This document shows positions 7,756 through 15,240 of a stretch of DNA of 64,000 nt, piece by piece. The DNA comes from Rhodothermales bacterium (lineage in GTDB: Bacteria; Bacteroidota; Rhodothermia; Rhodothermales; Bin80): assembly GCA_028278205.1 (NCBI GenBank), contig JANQES010000102.1, positions 1 to 64,000 of the forward strand. The letters are read 5' to 3'. Positions within the stretch are counted from its first letter, which is position 1; each line of letters starts with the position of its first letter. Under the pieces are notes generated by a model. It had not been told where the DNA came from and made no database searches. It worked only from the letters and a program-made list of their open reading frames with translations. Position numbers and translations under genes: made by a program.

Positions 7756-9639
7756 TTACTTCGTCAGCGCCTTCAAGGCGCGTCGGTGATCGGCGGGCGA
7801 GGTTAGCGATTCGGCAGCTTCCATATAGGCTGCATGCACGGCCTCGTCGTCGGGCAGCACGGGTGCCGCCTGGAGGAGCAGCCGCGTCCGGTCGCCGCTG
7901 GAGGTGACGCCTTGCGCGGCTTCCAGAAACAGCACCATCGACGACACGCCGAGGCGATGCTGGGCCAGCAACGTAGACAAGACGCGTTTGCGGTCGCCGG
8001 AGGAATCAATCGTTTTGGCCGTTTCGAGGTAGGCCGCGTAGACCGATTCGTTATCGGGCATGCGCCGCGCGGCGTCGTTGAGGAAGCGCGCCCGGTCGCC
8101 GCTGGAGGCGATACGCGCCGCCGCTTTCAGCACGCGGATCCAGGAAGCCACGCTGAGATCCTGAGACGGCGCCTCGGTTTGCTGGAGCGTGGGAAGGCTC
8201 TGCTCTACCGACTCCCAGGTACGGCGAACCACAGCGGGGATAGCGGAACGTTCAACTTGAATTTGTGAAACGTATTGTTCGCTGCGCGTCGGCTCGGGCC
8301 GCATCGACGTAACGACGATTTCGGGGAGGGGCTCCACGGCAGGCTCCATGTCAGGCCCCAGATGAAGGTTTACAAACATCCCCTCTGCCACCTCGATGCC
8401 GGGCTCCGGAGCCGGTTCCATGATAACTTCAACCTGAGGCCTCGCCGCATCGATGATGATGGGAGAAAAAGACACCGCCACCTCTACCTCAGGCGCTTCG
8501 GGCTCCGGCGGCGTGAACAGCGGCCCGAGGCGCGCGACCACCAAAAAAGCAGCGCCCAGCGCCAAAACGACGGTCAGAAAGCCCGCCCTGGATAGATGCG
8601 CCGTAACGTGCCGTCCCTGGTCGAGCAGCCGGCGGACACGTTCGAAGAGGTGCGCTTTGCCGGCAGCCATGCCGGGCGCGACGATCATCACACGAGACCG
8701 CACGTTGAGTTCAACGAGCCGGGCCAGGCACGAGGCATACGACCGGGGCCGGCGCGTCAACGAAACGACCCAGTCGTCGCAGGCCATCTCGCGTTCGCGC
8801 TCCATCTGCCGCCCGATCCAATGCACTGCCGGGTGGAAGAAAAGGAACGCCTGGGCCAGTTTTTGAAACAGGTTGGTCCAGTCGTCGCGGCGTTCGACGT
8901 GCGCCAGTTCGTGCAACATCACCTGATCGAACTCTTCGCCGGTCAGGTGATCGAGCAGCGAGACCGGCACGAGAATCATCGGCTTTCGCAGGCCGACGGC
9001 CACGGGTGTGGAGATCCCTTCGACGCCGGCAATCCGGACGGGCCGGCGCAGCCCATAAGCCTTCCGCCACGCATCGAGGCGCTGTTGATAAACTGGCGCG
9101 AGCGGGGTGCTATGTCGCTTCAGATGCCCCACGTACGCACAGCCGCGCGCCACCCGTGCCAGCAACGTCAACGCCACGAGCAGCCACGCTCCGAACACAA
9201 AAAACATCCATCGCCCCGGCGGCAGCGTCAGCCGCCACGGAGACGGGTTCAGCACGGGCGCGGCCAGAGCAGCTTCTTGCGGCTGTGCGGTCGATTCATG
9301 CACAGACACAACGGCCTCCGCCTGCTCCAAAGCCGGATCTTCGACGACGAGCACCGGCGCCGCCTCCGGAAGCACCACCACGGCCTCGGTCAAAGCCGGC
9401 GGCGGCGCTTCGGGCGAGGTCGATGCCATCAGCGCCGCTCCCACGGGCAGGCACACCATGGCGGCCAACGTGACGGTCCAGACGGCATAGCGGGTGGTGG
9501 CGTTGAGCCGCCGCCGCGTCTCGGCAATCCGCATCAGGCTCCACATCAATCCCAGCAAGACGAGGCCCTGCAAGAGGCCGTTCACCAGCGCGGCAATGGT
9601 CATCGAGGCCGCAGGATCGAGTAGGTCGAAAATGTACAT
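7756..9639 (-). CDS. M56 (BlaR1/MecR1-type) membrane metalloprotease with C-terminal SSGD repeats
   Basis: The 627-residue product has N-terminal helices (residues 12-36 and 52-72), a linker, another helix (145-162), and then the M56 protease domain with the zinc motif HELAH at 243-247 and REMACDDWVV further on. A final helix (FLTVVLALGAAFLVVARLG) precedes an extracytoplasmic tail. In BlaR1 this tail would be a penicillin-binding sensor domain. Here it is a Pro/Glu-rich spacer followed by about four SSGD units (ASSGDRARFL, SSGDRKRVL, SSGDRTRLL, SPADHRRAL). It starts 12 bases after blaI on the same strand, the usual repressor-protease pair. It likely cleaves the BlaI-type repressor or another partner on sensing an unknown envelope signal. 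Confidence 0.9.
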   Translation of the reverse strand: MYIFDLLDPAASMTIAALVNGLLQGLVLLGLMWSLMRIAETRRRLNATTRYAVWTVTLAAMVCLPVGAALMASTSPEAPPPALTEAVVVLPEAAPVLVVEDPALEQAEAVVSVHESTAQPQEAALAAPVLNPSPWRLTLPPGRWMFFVFGAWLLVALTLLARVARGCAYVGHLKRHSTPLAPVYQQRLDAWRKAYGLRRPVRIAGVEGISTPVAVGLRKPMILVPVSLLDHLTGEEFDQVMLHELAHVERRDDWTNLFQKLAQAFLFFHPAVHWIGRQMEREREMACDDWVVSLTRRPRSYASCLARLVELNVRSRVMIVAPGMAAGKAHLFERVRRLLDQGRHVTAHLSRAGFLTVVLALGAAFLVVARLGPLFTPPEPEAPEVEVAVSFSPIIIDAARPQVEVIMEPAPEPGIEVAEGMFVNLHLGPDMEPAVEPLPEIVVTSMRPEPTRSEQYVSQIQVERSAIPAVVRRTWESVEQSLPTLQQTEAPSQDLSVASWIRVLKAAARIASSGDRARFLNDAARRMPDNESVYAAYLETAKTIDSSGDRKRVLSTLLAQHRLGVSSMVLFLEAAQGVTSSGDRTRLLLQAAPVLPDDEAVHAAYMEAAESLTSPADHRRALKALTK

Positions 9640-9651
9640 CGGTGACGCCTC

Positions 9652-10029
9652 CTATTCGCTTTCTTCGATCATTTTTTTGAGCCGTTCCAGATCGGCCAGG
9701 TCCATCTCCTCGCTTTCGAGCACGCCCAGCACCAACTGCTCCGGCGAGTTGTTGAAGAACCGATCCATGACGTATCGCAGCGCACTGCGCCGTGCTGCGC
9801 TGCGATCTACGACGGGGTGGTAGACGTAGGCGCGGCCTTGCTTTTCGTGGCGCAGGTAGCCTTTCTGTTCGAGGATGCGCAGGGTCGTCAAAACGGTGCT
9901 GTAGGCCAGCGGCTCGTCCTCCGGCAGCGCCTCCACCACGTCGCCGACGGTAGAGGGGCCGCGCGCCCAGAGGATCTTCATCAGCCGCAGTTCGGCATCG
10001 GTGAGCGTGGGCGATTGCTTGCGGGCCAT
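9652..10029 (-). CDS. BlaI/MecI/CopY-family winged-helix repressor
   Basis: This 125-residue protein has the N-terminal winged helix of BlaI regulators: LTDAELRLMKILWARGPSTV, then AYSTVLTTLRILEQKGYLRH. The C-terminal dimerisation segment includes FFNNSPEQLVLGVLESEEMD. BlaI-type repressors block their own operon until the cognate M56 protease inactivates them. This gene is first in the operon with the M56 protease and the SSGD protein. Two palindromes just upstream are candidate operators. Start ATG (10027-10029) is preceded by AGGAGCGGAAAAGCCC on the coding strand, a plausible Shine-Dalgarno. Confidence 0.9.
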   Translation of the reverse strand: MARKQSPTLTDAELRLMKILWARGPSTVGDVVEALPEDEPLAYSTVLTTLRILEQKGYLRHEKQGRAYVYHPVVDRSAARRSALRYVMDRFFNNSPEQLVLGVLESEEMDLADLERLKKMIEESE

Positions 10030-10047
10030 GGGCTTTTCCGCTCCTTT

Positions 10048-10123
10048 CTATTAAGGATTTAATAGTTTCCTACGCAATCATACGAAAAGGTTGCAGATTT
10101 GTCAACTAAAAAATTAATAGTTG
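10048..10123. promoter_or_regulatory. Candidate BlaI operator pair upstream of the blaI-M56 operon
   Basis: CTATTAA (10048-10054) and TTAATAG (10059-10065) form a 7-4-7 palindrome 19 bases upstream of the blaI start. A second related site, CTAAAAAATTAATAG, lies at 10106-10120 and is bracketed by CAACTA and TAGTTG. Two AT-rich dyads in front of an autoregulated repressor are what this family usually has, but the sequence differs from the classic TACA-TGTA operator. Confidence 0.5.
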
Positions 10124-10168
10124 GGCGATTGTTCGTGGTCAGTTGTTCGTGGTTCGTTGTTTTTTATG

Positions 10169-10215
10169 TTGAAATTGAAACCTCTCCCTTGATAAAATGT
10201 ATCTATTTTGATACA
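10169..10215 (+). promoter_or_regulatory. Promoter and dyad operator of the higBA module
   Basis: TTGAAA (10169-10174) and TAAAAT (10193-10198) are spaced 18 bases, a good sigma-70-type promoter. A perfect dyad TGTATC (10198-10203), 6-base spacer, GATACA (10210-10215) overlaps the expected transcription start. It lies 7 bases before the higB ATG at 10223. Its position suits autorepression by the HigA-type antitoxin. Confidence 0.55.
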
Positions 10216-10222
10216 CTTCGAC

Positions 10223-10479
10223 ATGGCAATCCTCCCCCGCTTGCGTGTCGCTTTCTTTCAGACTGAAGCCGGACGTGAACCCGTTCGGGAGTGGCTCAAA
10301 GCATTGCCGCGAGAGGAACGTAAAACCATCGGAGAAGAAATCAAGACCGTGCAATTTGGCTGGCCGCTTGGTATGCCCCTGGTCCGAAAAATGGATTCAT
10401 TAAGAAAGGTCAGAAGACGCCCAGGAAGGAACTGAATCTGGCAAGAAAGCGCCTCGCACAAGTGAAAGGAAGAACCTAA
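10223..10479 (+). pseudogene. HigB/Gp49-like toxin gene with internal out-of-frame deletion
   Basis: From ATG 10223 the frame gives MAILPRLRVAFFQTEAGREP, then VREWLKALPREERKTIGEE and TVQFGWPLGMPLVRKM, the first half of a phage Gp49-like HigB toxin. It then leaves the family sequence and stops at 10435. In another frame the bases after about 10393 encode GFIKKGQKTPRKELNLARKR up to TAA 10477-10479, the conserved C-terminus of the same family. The middle, containing the usual WEVR...RVLY strand region, is missing (roughly 30 codons compared with the family). The toxin is therefore almost certainly inactive. The remains are collinear with an intact antitoxin gene. Confidence 0.8.
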
Positions 10480-10497
10480 ATCACTGAAATCATAACC

Positions 10498-10776
10498 ATG
10501 AACCAGCACATCGGCAGCAACTTCGACGACTTCCTTGAGGAAGAAGGCCTATTGGCTGACGCAGAGGCAACCGCCATCAAACGCGTCATCGCGTATCAGG
10601 TCGAGGAATTGATGAAGGCCCAAAAGTTGACGAAAACCGAGATGGCTGCTCGCATGCAAACCAGTCGCGCCTCCTTGAATAGGCTCTTGGATCCCACAAA
10701 TCGGTCGGTGACACTTCAAACCCTGGAACGTGCAGCGGCGGCCTTAGGAAAACGACTGCGCGTAGAACTGGTGTAG
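10498..10776 (+). CDS. HigA-family XRE antitoxin (partner toxin broken)
   Basis: This 92-residue protein has an N-terminal family extension (FDDFLEEEGLLADAEATAIK) followed by a helix-turn-helix domain: QKLTKTEMAARMQTSRASLN, then LLDPTNRSVTLQTLERAAAA. This is the antitoxin architecture found behind Gp49-like HigB toxins. It begins 19 bases after the higB remnant. It should still bind its operator at 10198-10215 and may persist as a plain autorepressor or as an anti-addiction remnant. A strong hairpin with eight T's lies at 10931-10958. Confidence 0.88.
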   Translation: MNQHIGSNFDDFLEEEGLLADAEATAIKRVIAYQVEELMKAQKLTKTEMAARMQTSRASLNRLLDPTNRSVTLQTLERAAAALGKRLRVELV

Positions 10777-10810
10777 GAAGCAGCTTTGCCCTCTTTAAAA
10801 CGCGTCTGTA

Positions 10811-11005
10811 AAGTCCCGTAGGGACGACCTGTTTGTAGAAAACGGCCCAACCCACAAGATGAGCCCCGTAGGGGCGACCTGTTCAAAGAGGATGCAGTGG
10901 ATTCTTTTGAACAGGCCGCTCCGGAGCCTGCCCCCGCGAAGGCGGGGGGAGCTTTTTTTTACGCTTTGTACTACAAATAGGACGCCCCTACGGGGCTTTT
11001 TCAAC
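10811..11005. repeat. Cluster of REP-like GTAGGG palindromes
   Basis: There are three copies of a palindromic unit. AAGTCCCGTAGGGACGACCT begins at 10811, GAGCCCCGTAGGGGCGACCT at 10861, and an inverted copy (GACGCCCCTACGGGGC) spans 10981-10996. Each is followed or preceded by GTTTGTAG or CTACAAAT, and CTTTTGAACAGGC pairs with GCCTGTTCAAAG-like bases in between. This unit type is widespread between Bacteroidota genes. A GC-rich hairpin lies inside the cluster. Confidence 0.75.
10931..10958 (+). terminator. Rho-independent terminator downstream of higA
   Basis: CCCCCGC (10931-10937), loop GAAG, GCGGGGG (10942-10948), then GAGC and a run of eight T's (10953-10960 at the longest). The T tract on the plus strand fits termination of the higBA transcript. 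The hairpin sequence is also REP-like. Confidence 0.7.
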
Positions 11006-11037
11006 AACTCAGTTTACAGCCCAGACCGCCTTCCCCC

Positions 11038-11070
11038 GGCACCCTCACATTTTACGTTTCACGTTTCACG
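11038..11070. repeat. Single-arm heptamer repeat (ACGTTTC unit) at the end of the CARF gene
   Basis: GGCACCCTCACATTTTACG (11038-11056) continues as ACGTTTC units to 11070. It matches the right arm of the element at 42351-42415 (GGCACCCTCACGTTTTACG). Read on the minus strand it supplies the last residues and the TGA stop of the CARF-AAA+ gene. No left arm is seen nearby. Confidence 0.7.
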
Positions 11071-12722
11071 CCCCCCTCCTCCTGCTTCACCCATTGTTGC
11101 AGCGTCCGGTCCGTCACATCGCAGAGGTCCTGGGGTTTGGTGCCGTTGGAGCGGGCGATGCGGCGTAGCTCGTGAGCGAGGTAGCGACGCAGCGCGCGTT
11201 CGACGGTTTTGGTGGCGAGAGGCTGGGTTTTCGAGACGAGGTGATCGAGCGGCTCGGCGGCGGCGAAAGCGGCGGCGACGGTGCGGGCCAGGTCGGGCTC
11301 CGAGGCTGTGGTGGCGCGTTGGGTGAGGCCTTGTTCGAGGGCATAGGCCACGGGGTCTTGCCCGGCAGCAGGGATGGGCTCGTCGAGGCAGGAAGCCACG
11401 AGGTGATAGGCCACGCGGAAGAGATCGCGCAGGTTGCCGGGCAGCGGATGTTGCGCGAGGTAGGCCACGACGCGCGCGTGGTCGGCGGCGTCGAGGTGGA
11501 CGCGGTCGAGAGCGACGGCGGTGCGGCGGAGGGCTTGCTGGTAGACGTGCTGCCACAGCCACGGCAGGTCGTCGCGGATGGCGCGCAGCGGTGGCACCTC
11601 CAACCCCAGCACGCTGATGCGGTCGAGGAAGTCCGGATCGAGGCGTTTTTTGAGTTCGTCCCAGGGCAGGTTGGTGGCGGTGATGAGGCGAAAATCGCTC
11701 TTTTCCGGAATCCGCGCGCCGACGCGGGTGAAGCTTTTCTCTTCGAGCGCGCGGATGAGCAGGCGTTGGAGATCGCGCGGGATGTCGCCGATTTCGTCGA
11801 GGAAGAGGGTGTCGCCGTCGGCCATGTGGAGGAGGCCTTCGGTGTCTTCTTTGGCGTCGGTGAAAGCGCCTTTTTTGTAGCCGAAGAGTTCGGCGCGCAT
11901 CGTTTCGGGGCTGTACTGGCTGCACGGCACCGACGGCCAGGAGCGGTCTTTCTCGGGCTGGCGGAACGGGCTGTTGCTGCGGATCCACGAGGCCAGCGTC
12001 GTTTTGCCGGTTCCTCGTTCGCCCAGGATCAGGATGGGCACGTTGAGCTGGGCAAAGCGCCGGGCTTTGTCGTAGAGTTGCTGAAGCCGATCCGAGACGA
12101 AATAGCGCGGATCGAGCAGCACCACCTCTTCCGCCGAAGACACCTGGCGCGGGCGAGCCTGATGGAAGGCCTTGTAGAGCGTCGGGATGTCCAGGCTGAC
12201 GGGCACGACGGCGCCCCGCCCGGCGCGATACGCCCTCGGCAGACTCTTGACCACGGTGAACGGCTCGCGGATGAGCCCTATCTCGGCCATGAGCACCCAG
12301 ATCGTCTGCATCGCCGGGGTGCCGGGGCTGAGGTGGATAATCACCGGCTGCCCGAAAAACCGCTCGGTGATTTCTTTGATTTTGGGATCGAGGAATTCAA
12401 AAATGCCGCGATGATCCGTCGGGTCTTCGCCGTGCCACGGGATCACGTCTACCTGGATGGGCGCATTCGCACTGAGGCGCTCGATCTCTTTGCGCGTGGC
12501 ATCGGCCACGGCAAAGTCTTCGTGGGCGCGCGGCCCCTGCGAGGGTTTACGATAGAAGAGCACCGCCTGCCCAATACGCCCTCGATACGGCGATTCCGGA
12601 TCAAAAAGCAGCGTCAGGGTCGGTCCGGGCGTGCCTTCATCTCGCCCGCGCGTATCATACGGATCAGTCCGAAGGTCTACCCAGGAGAGCAACACGCCCT
12701 CGGCCCGCGTCTCAGATGTCAT
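11052..12722 (-). CDS. CARF-like sensor fused to a sigma-54 AAA+ activator (RtcR-like)
   Basis: This is a 556-residue regulator. Residues 1-200 form a Rossmann-like domain. IIHLSPGTPAMQTIWVLMAE (128-147) has the form of the ligand-loop motif of CARF domains, which bind cyclic oligoadenylates or RNA-end-derived signals. RtcR, the RNA-repair regulator, has the same CARF plus sigma-54 activator layout. Residues 205-450 are the AAA+ domain: Walker A GERGTGKT (234-241), sigma-54 loop GAFTDA (285-290, variant of GAFTGA), Walker B LFLDE (306-310), then LITATN and a C-terminal lid. The end (DVTDRTLQQWVKQ) may be a DNA-binding helix. No rtcA/rtcB or CRISPR genes are in the window. The nearest upstream gene on this strand is a Ser/Thr kinase-WD40 protein. 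The ligand and target promoter are unknown. Confidence 0.8.
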   Translation of the reverse strand: MTSETRAEGVLLSWVDLRTDPYDTRGRDEGTPGPTLTLLFDPESPYRGRIGQAVLFYRKPSQGPRAHEDFAVADATRKEIERLSANAPIQVDVIPWHGEDPTDHRGIFEFLDPKIKEITERFFGQPVIIHLSPGTPAMQTIWVLMAEIGLIREPFTVVKSLPRAYRAGRGAVVPVSLDIPTLYKAFHQARPRQVSSAEEVVLLDPRYFVSDRLQQLYDKARRFAQLNVPILILGERGTGKTTLASWIRSNSPFRQPEKDRSWPSVPCSQYSPETMRAELFGYKKGAFTDAKEDTEGLLHMADGDTLFLDEIGDIPRDLQRLLIRALEEKSFTRVGARIPEKSDFRLITATNLPWDELKKRLDPDFLDRISVLGLEVPPLRAIRDDLPWLWQHVYQQALRRTAVALDRVHLDAADHARVVAYLAQHPLPGNLRDLFRVAYHLVASCLDEPIPAAGQDPVAYALEQGLTQRATTASEPDLARTVAAAFAAAEPLDHLVSKTQPLATKTVERALRRYLAHELRRIARSNGTKPQDLCDVTDRTLQQWVKQEEGGVKRET

Positions 12723-12735
12723 AGGATCAATTTAA

Positions 12736-12823
12736 ATGGGTCATGGGTCATGGGTCATGGGTCATGAGTTAGATACCCATGACTCATGACAGCGAGCGCC
12801 AGCGAGCGTAATGACCCATGACC
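12736..12823. repeat. Period-7 inverted repeat (ATGGGTC unit, four perfect copies)
   Basis: Four exact ATGGGTC heptamers (12736-12763) plus ATGAGTT form the left array. The right side has ACCCATGACTCATGAC (12775-12790) and ATGACCCATGACC (12811-12823). Between them lies the core CAGCGAGCGCCAGCGAGCG (12790-12808), which is the reverse complement of the core in the element at 1453-1549. Confidence 0.9.
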
Positions 12824-12898
12824 TACGCCAAGGGTTCTACAATTTGTTACGCAGGAAAATACTACATCACTTTTTCAGAGGCATAAATCTACAATCCC

Positions 12899-14770
12899 CT
12901 AAAGCCATAAACCCAGGAAGCGTTTGAGACGCGAGCCGCCGGCTTTGCCTGTCCGGAGGGGGCGCATCCGCACGGTGGTATCCTTGCTGCCTGTCGCCAG
13001 ATATTTTCCGTTGGGGCTGTAGGCGACAGCCATCACCTCGCCGTTGTGATCTTCGAGGCGGCGCATGAGGCGTCCGCTGTCGGTCTCCCACACACACACG
13101 GCCTGATCGCGCCCGGCGGAGGCCAGCCGTCGTCCATCGGGACTGAACGCCAGGGCCATGACGTAGCCGCGATGCCCGCGGAGCGTGCGCGCCAGTTGGC
13201 CGCTGCCGGCATCCCAGAGCCGGACGGCGCCGTCGCCGCTGCCGGAGGCCAGATGGCGACGGTCGGGGCTGAAGGCCACCGCGTTCATCCATTTGTTGAC
13301 CTCGCCGAGGATGTTCGCTGCCCGGCCCGACCCGGCGTCCCAGAGCCGGACGGCGCCGTCGGAGCCGCCGGAGGCCAGCCGCTGGCCGTCGAAGCTGAAA
13401 GCCACCGAGAGCACGTAGCCGCCGTGCGCCGAGATCGTCCGTACCAGACGTTTGCGCCTGACATCCCAGAAGCGCACCATCCCGTCGGAGCCGCCGGAGG
13501 CCAGCCGCTGGCCGTCGGGGCTGAACGCCACCGACCAGACCTGCGTGCTGTTGCCTTCGAATCCCTGACGATGCTGGCCGCTTCGCGTATCCCACAAATG
13601 CACGACACCGTCTTCGCGGTCGCCCGACGCCAGGAAAGAGCCATCCGGGCTAAAGGCCATCGACGAGACGTGGCCCTGGTGGCCCAGGAGCGTATGCACG
13701 AGCCGGCCCGATCCGACTTCCCAGATCCGGACGGCCCGGTCGCCGCTGGCCGTTGCCAGCCGCCGGCTGTCCGGGCTAAACGCAATGGCCGCGACGGGCT
13801 TGATGTGGCTGATCAAAACCAGACCGCCGCGTTCCTGGCTCTCGCCGGCGGCTTCGGGGTACTCGTAGATCGTCGCTTTGCCAAACCGGCTGACGGGCTT
13901 GACCGCCGGGGTGCCGTTGGCGCGGGCCAGGCGTTTGGGCAAACGGCCTTTGCGCAGGGCCTGCGCCACTTCCGCCCCGCTGGCGAAACGCGCCGCCGGG
14001 TCTTTCTCCAGGCATCGGTCAACGATGGCGGCCAGCCAGTTGGGCACGTCGGGGCGGCGTTGGCGCAGCGGCATCGGCGGCGCCTTGAGGATGTCCGTCA
14101 TCAAGACCGTCAACTCGGCCAGGCCATCGCCGTCTCGTTCGAAGGGCACGACCCCGCTGAGGCATTCATAGAGCACCACGCCGAAGCTGTAGAGGTCCGT
14201 CCGCCCGTCGAGGGCTTTGCCGTCGGCCTGTTCGGGGCTCATATATTCGGGCGTGCCGAGGGCCTCGCGCGAGATCCTCGGCAACGACGCCACGAGCGCG
14301 ATGCCGAAGTCGGCCAGTACCGCCCGGCCTTCGGGCTCGACGATGATGTTCGAGGTCTTGATGTCGCGATGGACGACGCGGTGCTCGTGGATGTGGTCGA
14401 TGGCTTCGGCCAGTTCGATGCCCATCCGCACGACGTCGTGGACCGGCATCGGGCCGTGTTCGGCCAGGATGCGTTCGAGGTTTTTGCCTTCGATGAATTC
14501 GAGCACCAGATACGGAAAACCGCCCTCGACGTTGGCGTCGTAGACGGTGGCGATGCTGGGGTGCTTGAGACAGGCCAACGCCTGGGCTTCGCGGCGGAAT
14601 CGTTCGAGCGTTTCGGGATGCTCTTGCAAGCCCGGCGGCAACATTTTGAGCGCCACACAGCGGTCGAGGTGGGTGTCGCGCGCTTTATAGACCGTGCCCA
14701 TGCCGCCGCTGCCGATCTTCTCGAGCACCTCGTACCGATTAAAAACAGGCGTTCGTATCGTTTGTGGCAT
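12899..14770 (-). CDS. Ser/Thr protein kinase with C-terminal seven-repeat WD40 propeller
   Basis: This 623-residue cytoplasmic Hanks-type kinase has a Gly loop GSGGMG (20-25), VALKML with the ATP-binding Lys, catalytic loop HRDIKTSN, ADFGIA, and activation-segment GTPEYMSPEQADG. A linker follows, then seven WD40 repeats of the form AFSPDGxxLASGSxDGxVRLWD, enough for a complete propeller and probably a protein-interaction platform. There is no transmembrane helix; the protein ends just after the last blade. It lies upstream of the CARF-AAA+ gene on the same strand with a heptamer-repeat element between them. Co-transcription is possible but not shown. The substrate is unknown. Confidence 0.9.
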   Translation of the reverse strand: MPQTIRTPVFNRYEVLEKIGSGGMGTVYKARDTHLDRCVALKMLPPGLQEHPETLERFRREAQALACLKHPSIATVYDANVEGGFPYLVLEFIEGKNLERILAEHGPMPVHDVVRMGIELAEAIDHIHEHRVVHRDIKTSNIIVEPEGRAVLADFGIALVASLPRISREALGTPEYMSPEQADGKALDGRTDLYSFGVVLYECLSGVVPFERDGDGLAELTVLMTDILKAPPMPLRQRRPDVPNWLAAIVDRCLEKDPAARFASGAEVAQALRKGRLPKRLARANGTPAVKPVSRFGKATIYEYPEAAGESQERGGLVLISHIKPVAAIAFSPDSRRLATASGDRAVRIWEVGSGRLVHTLLGHQGHVSSMAFSPDGSFLASGDREDGVVHLWDTRSGQHRQGFEGNSTQVWSVAFSPDGQRLASGGSDGMVRFWDVRRKRLVRTISAHGGYVLSVAFSFDGQRLASGGSDGAVRLWDAGSGRAANILGEVNKWMNAVAFSPDRRHLASGSGDGAVRLWDAGSGQLARTLRGHRGYVMALAFSPDGRRLASAGRDQAVCVWETDSGRLMRRLEDHNGEVMAVAYSPNGKYLATGSKDTTVRMRPLRTGKAGGSRLKRFLGLWL

Positions 14771-15240
14771 GGCTGCTCCGGCAAAGTGTACAACGTGGTG
14801 GACACGCCGCGTGCGCTGCGCAACAGTAAAATACGTCTTTCGACGAAACCAGGGCGATGTTTCGCCTCCCCGGCGCGCGCCTCGGCGTTTCCATCGAAAC
14901 CGAGCAAGAAAAATACCCGGAAGGCTTCGGGATCTTCCTCTTACGATTTATTTAAGGTCGCGGTTCGGCATCTGGATAACAAGTGTCGGCGGATTCGTGT
15001 AGACATAGAGCGAATCGTGAAGGGCATCGATAGAATCAGGAGATCCTTTTTTTACCGCAGAGGGCACAGAGGACGCAGAAAACACATAAAGCAATTCCTC
15101 AGCGCCCTCTGCGAAATCTGCGGTAAAAAACCTCACAATCAGACCTACTGAGAATGATCAATGAGGCACACCATACACCCTCAGAAACTCCCTTTCCACG
15201 AGCGGGTTTAGCACTGTCTTCCATCGCAATCCCTGGTAAA
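14771..15240. other. 470-base gap between divergent kinase and tsaE genes
   Basis: This gap contains no convincing gene. It should hold the promoters of the kinase (minus) and of the tsaE-tsaB operon (plus). The only clear structure is the period-9 inverted repeat at 15047-15130. An in-frame upstream extension of tsaE to 15154 exists but lacks family similarity. Confidence 0.6.
15047..15130. repeat. Period-9 inverted repeat (GCAGAGGAC unit) with T/A-tract ends
   Basis: The left arm TTTTTTTACCGCAGAGGGCA (from 15047) continues with CAGAGGACGCAG. The right arm CCTCAGCGCCCTCTGCG (15097-15113) continues with AATCTGCGGTAAAAAA. It has the same architecture as the heptamer elements but with 9-base units. 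This unit type is seen in intergenic regions of many bacterial phyla. Confidence 0.75.

Noticed and set aside
12736..12823. Heptamer arrays considered as a CRISPR array
   Set aside because: Units are 7 bases without unique spacers, the array is inverted rather than direct, and no cas genes are present.
13046..15151. 701-codon plus-strand frame across the kinase-WD40 gene
   Set aside because: It runs antisense through clear kinase and WD40 motifs and into the intergenic repeat; not a gene.
14771..15240. Possible tRNA in long gaps (14.8, 42.1, 48.9 and 59.1 kb)
   Set aside because: No cloverleaf with a TTCRANY loop and matching acceptor stem could be found by eye in any gap.
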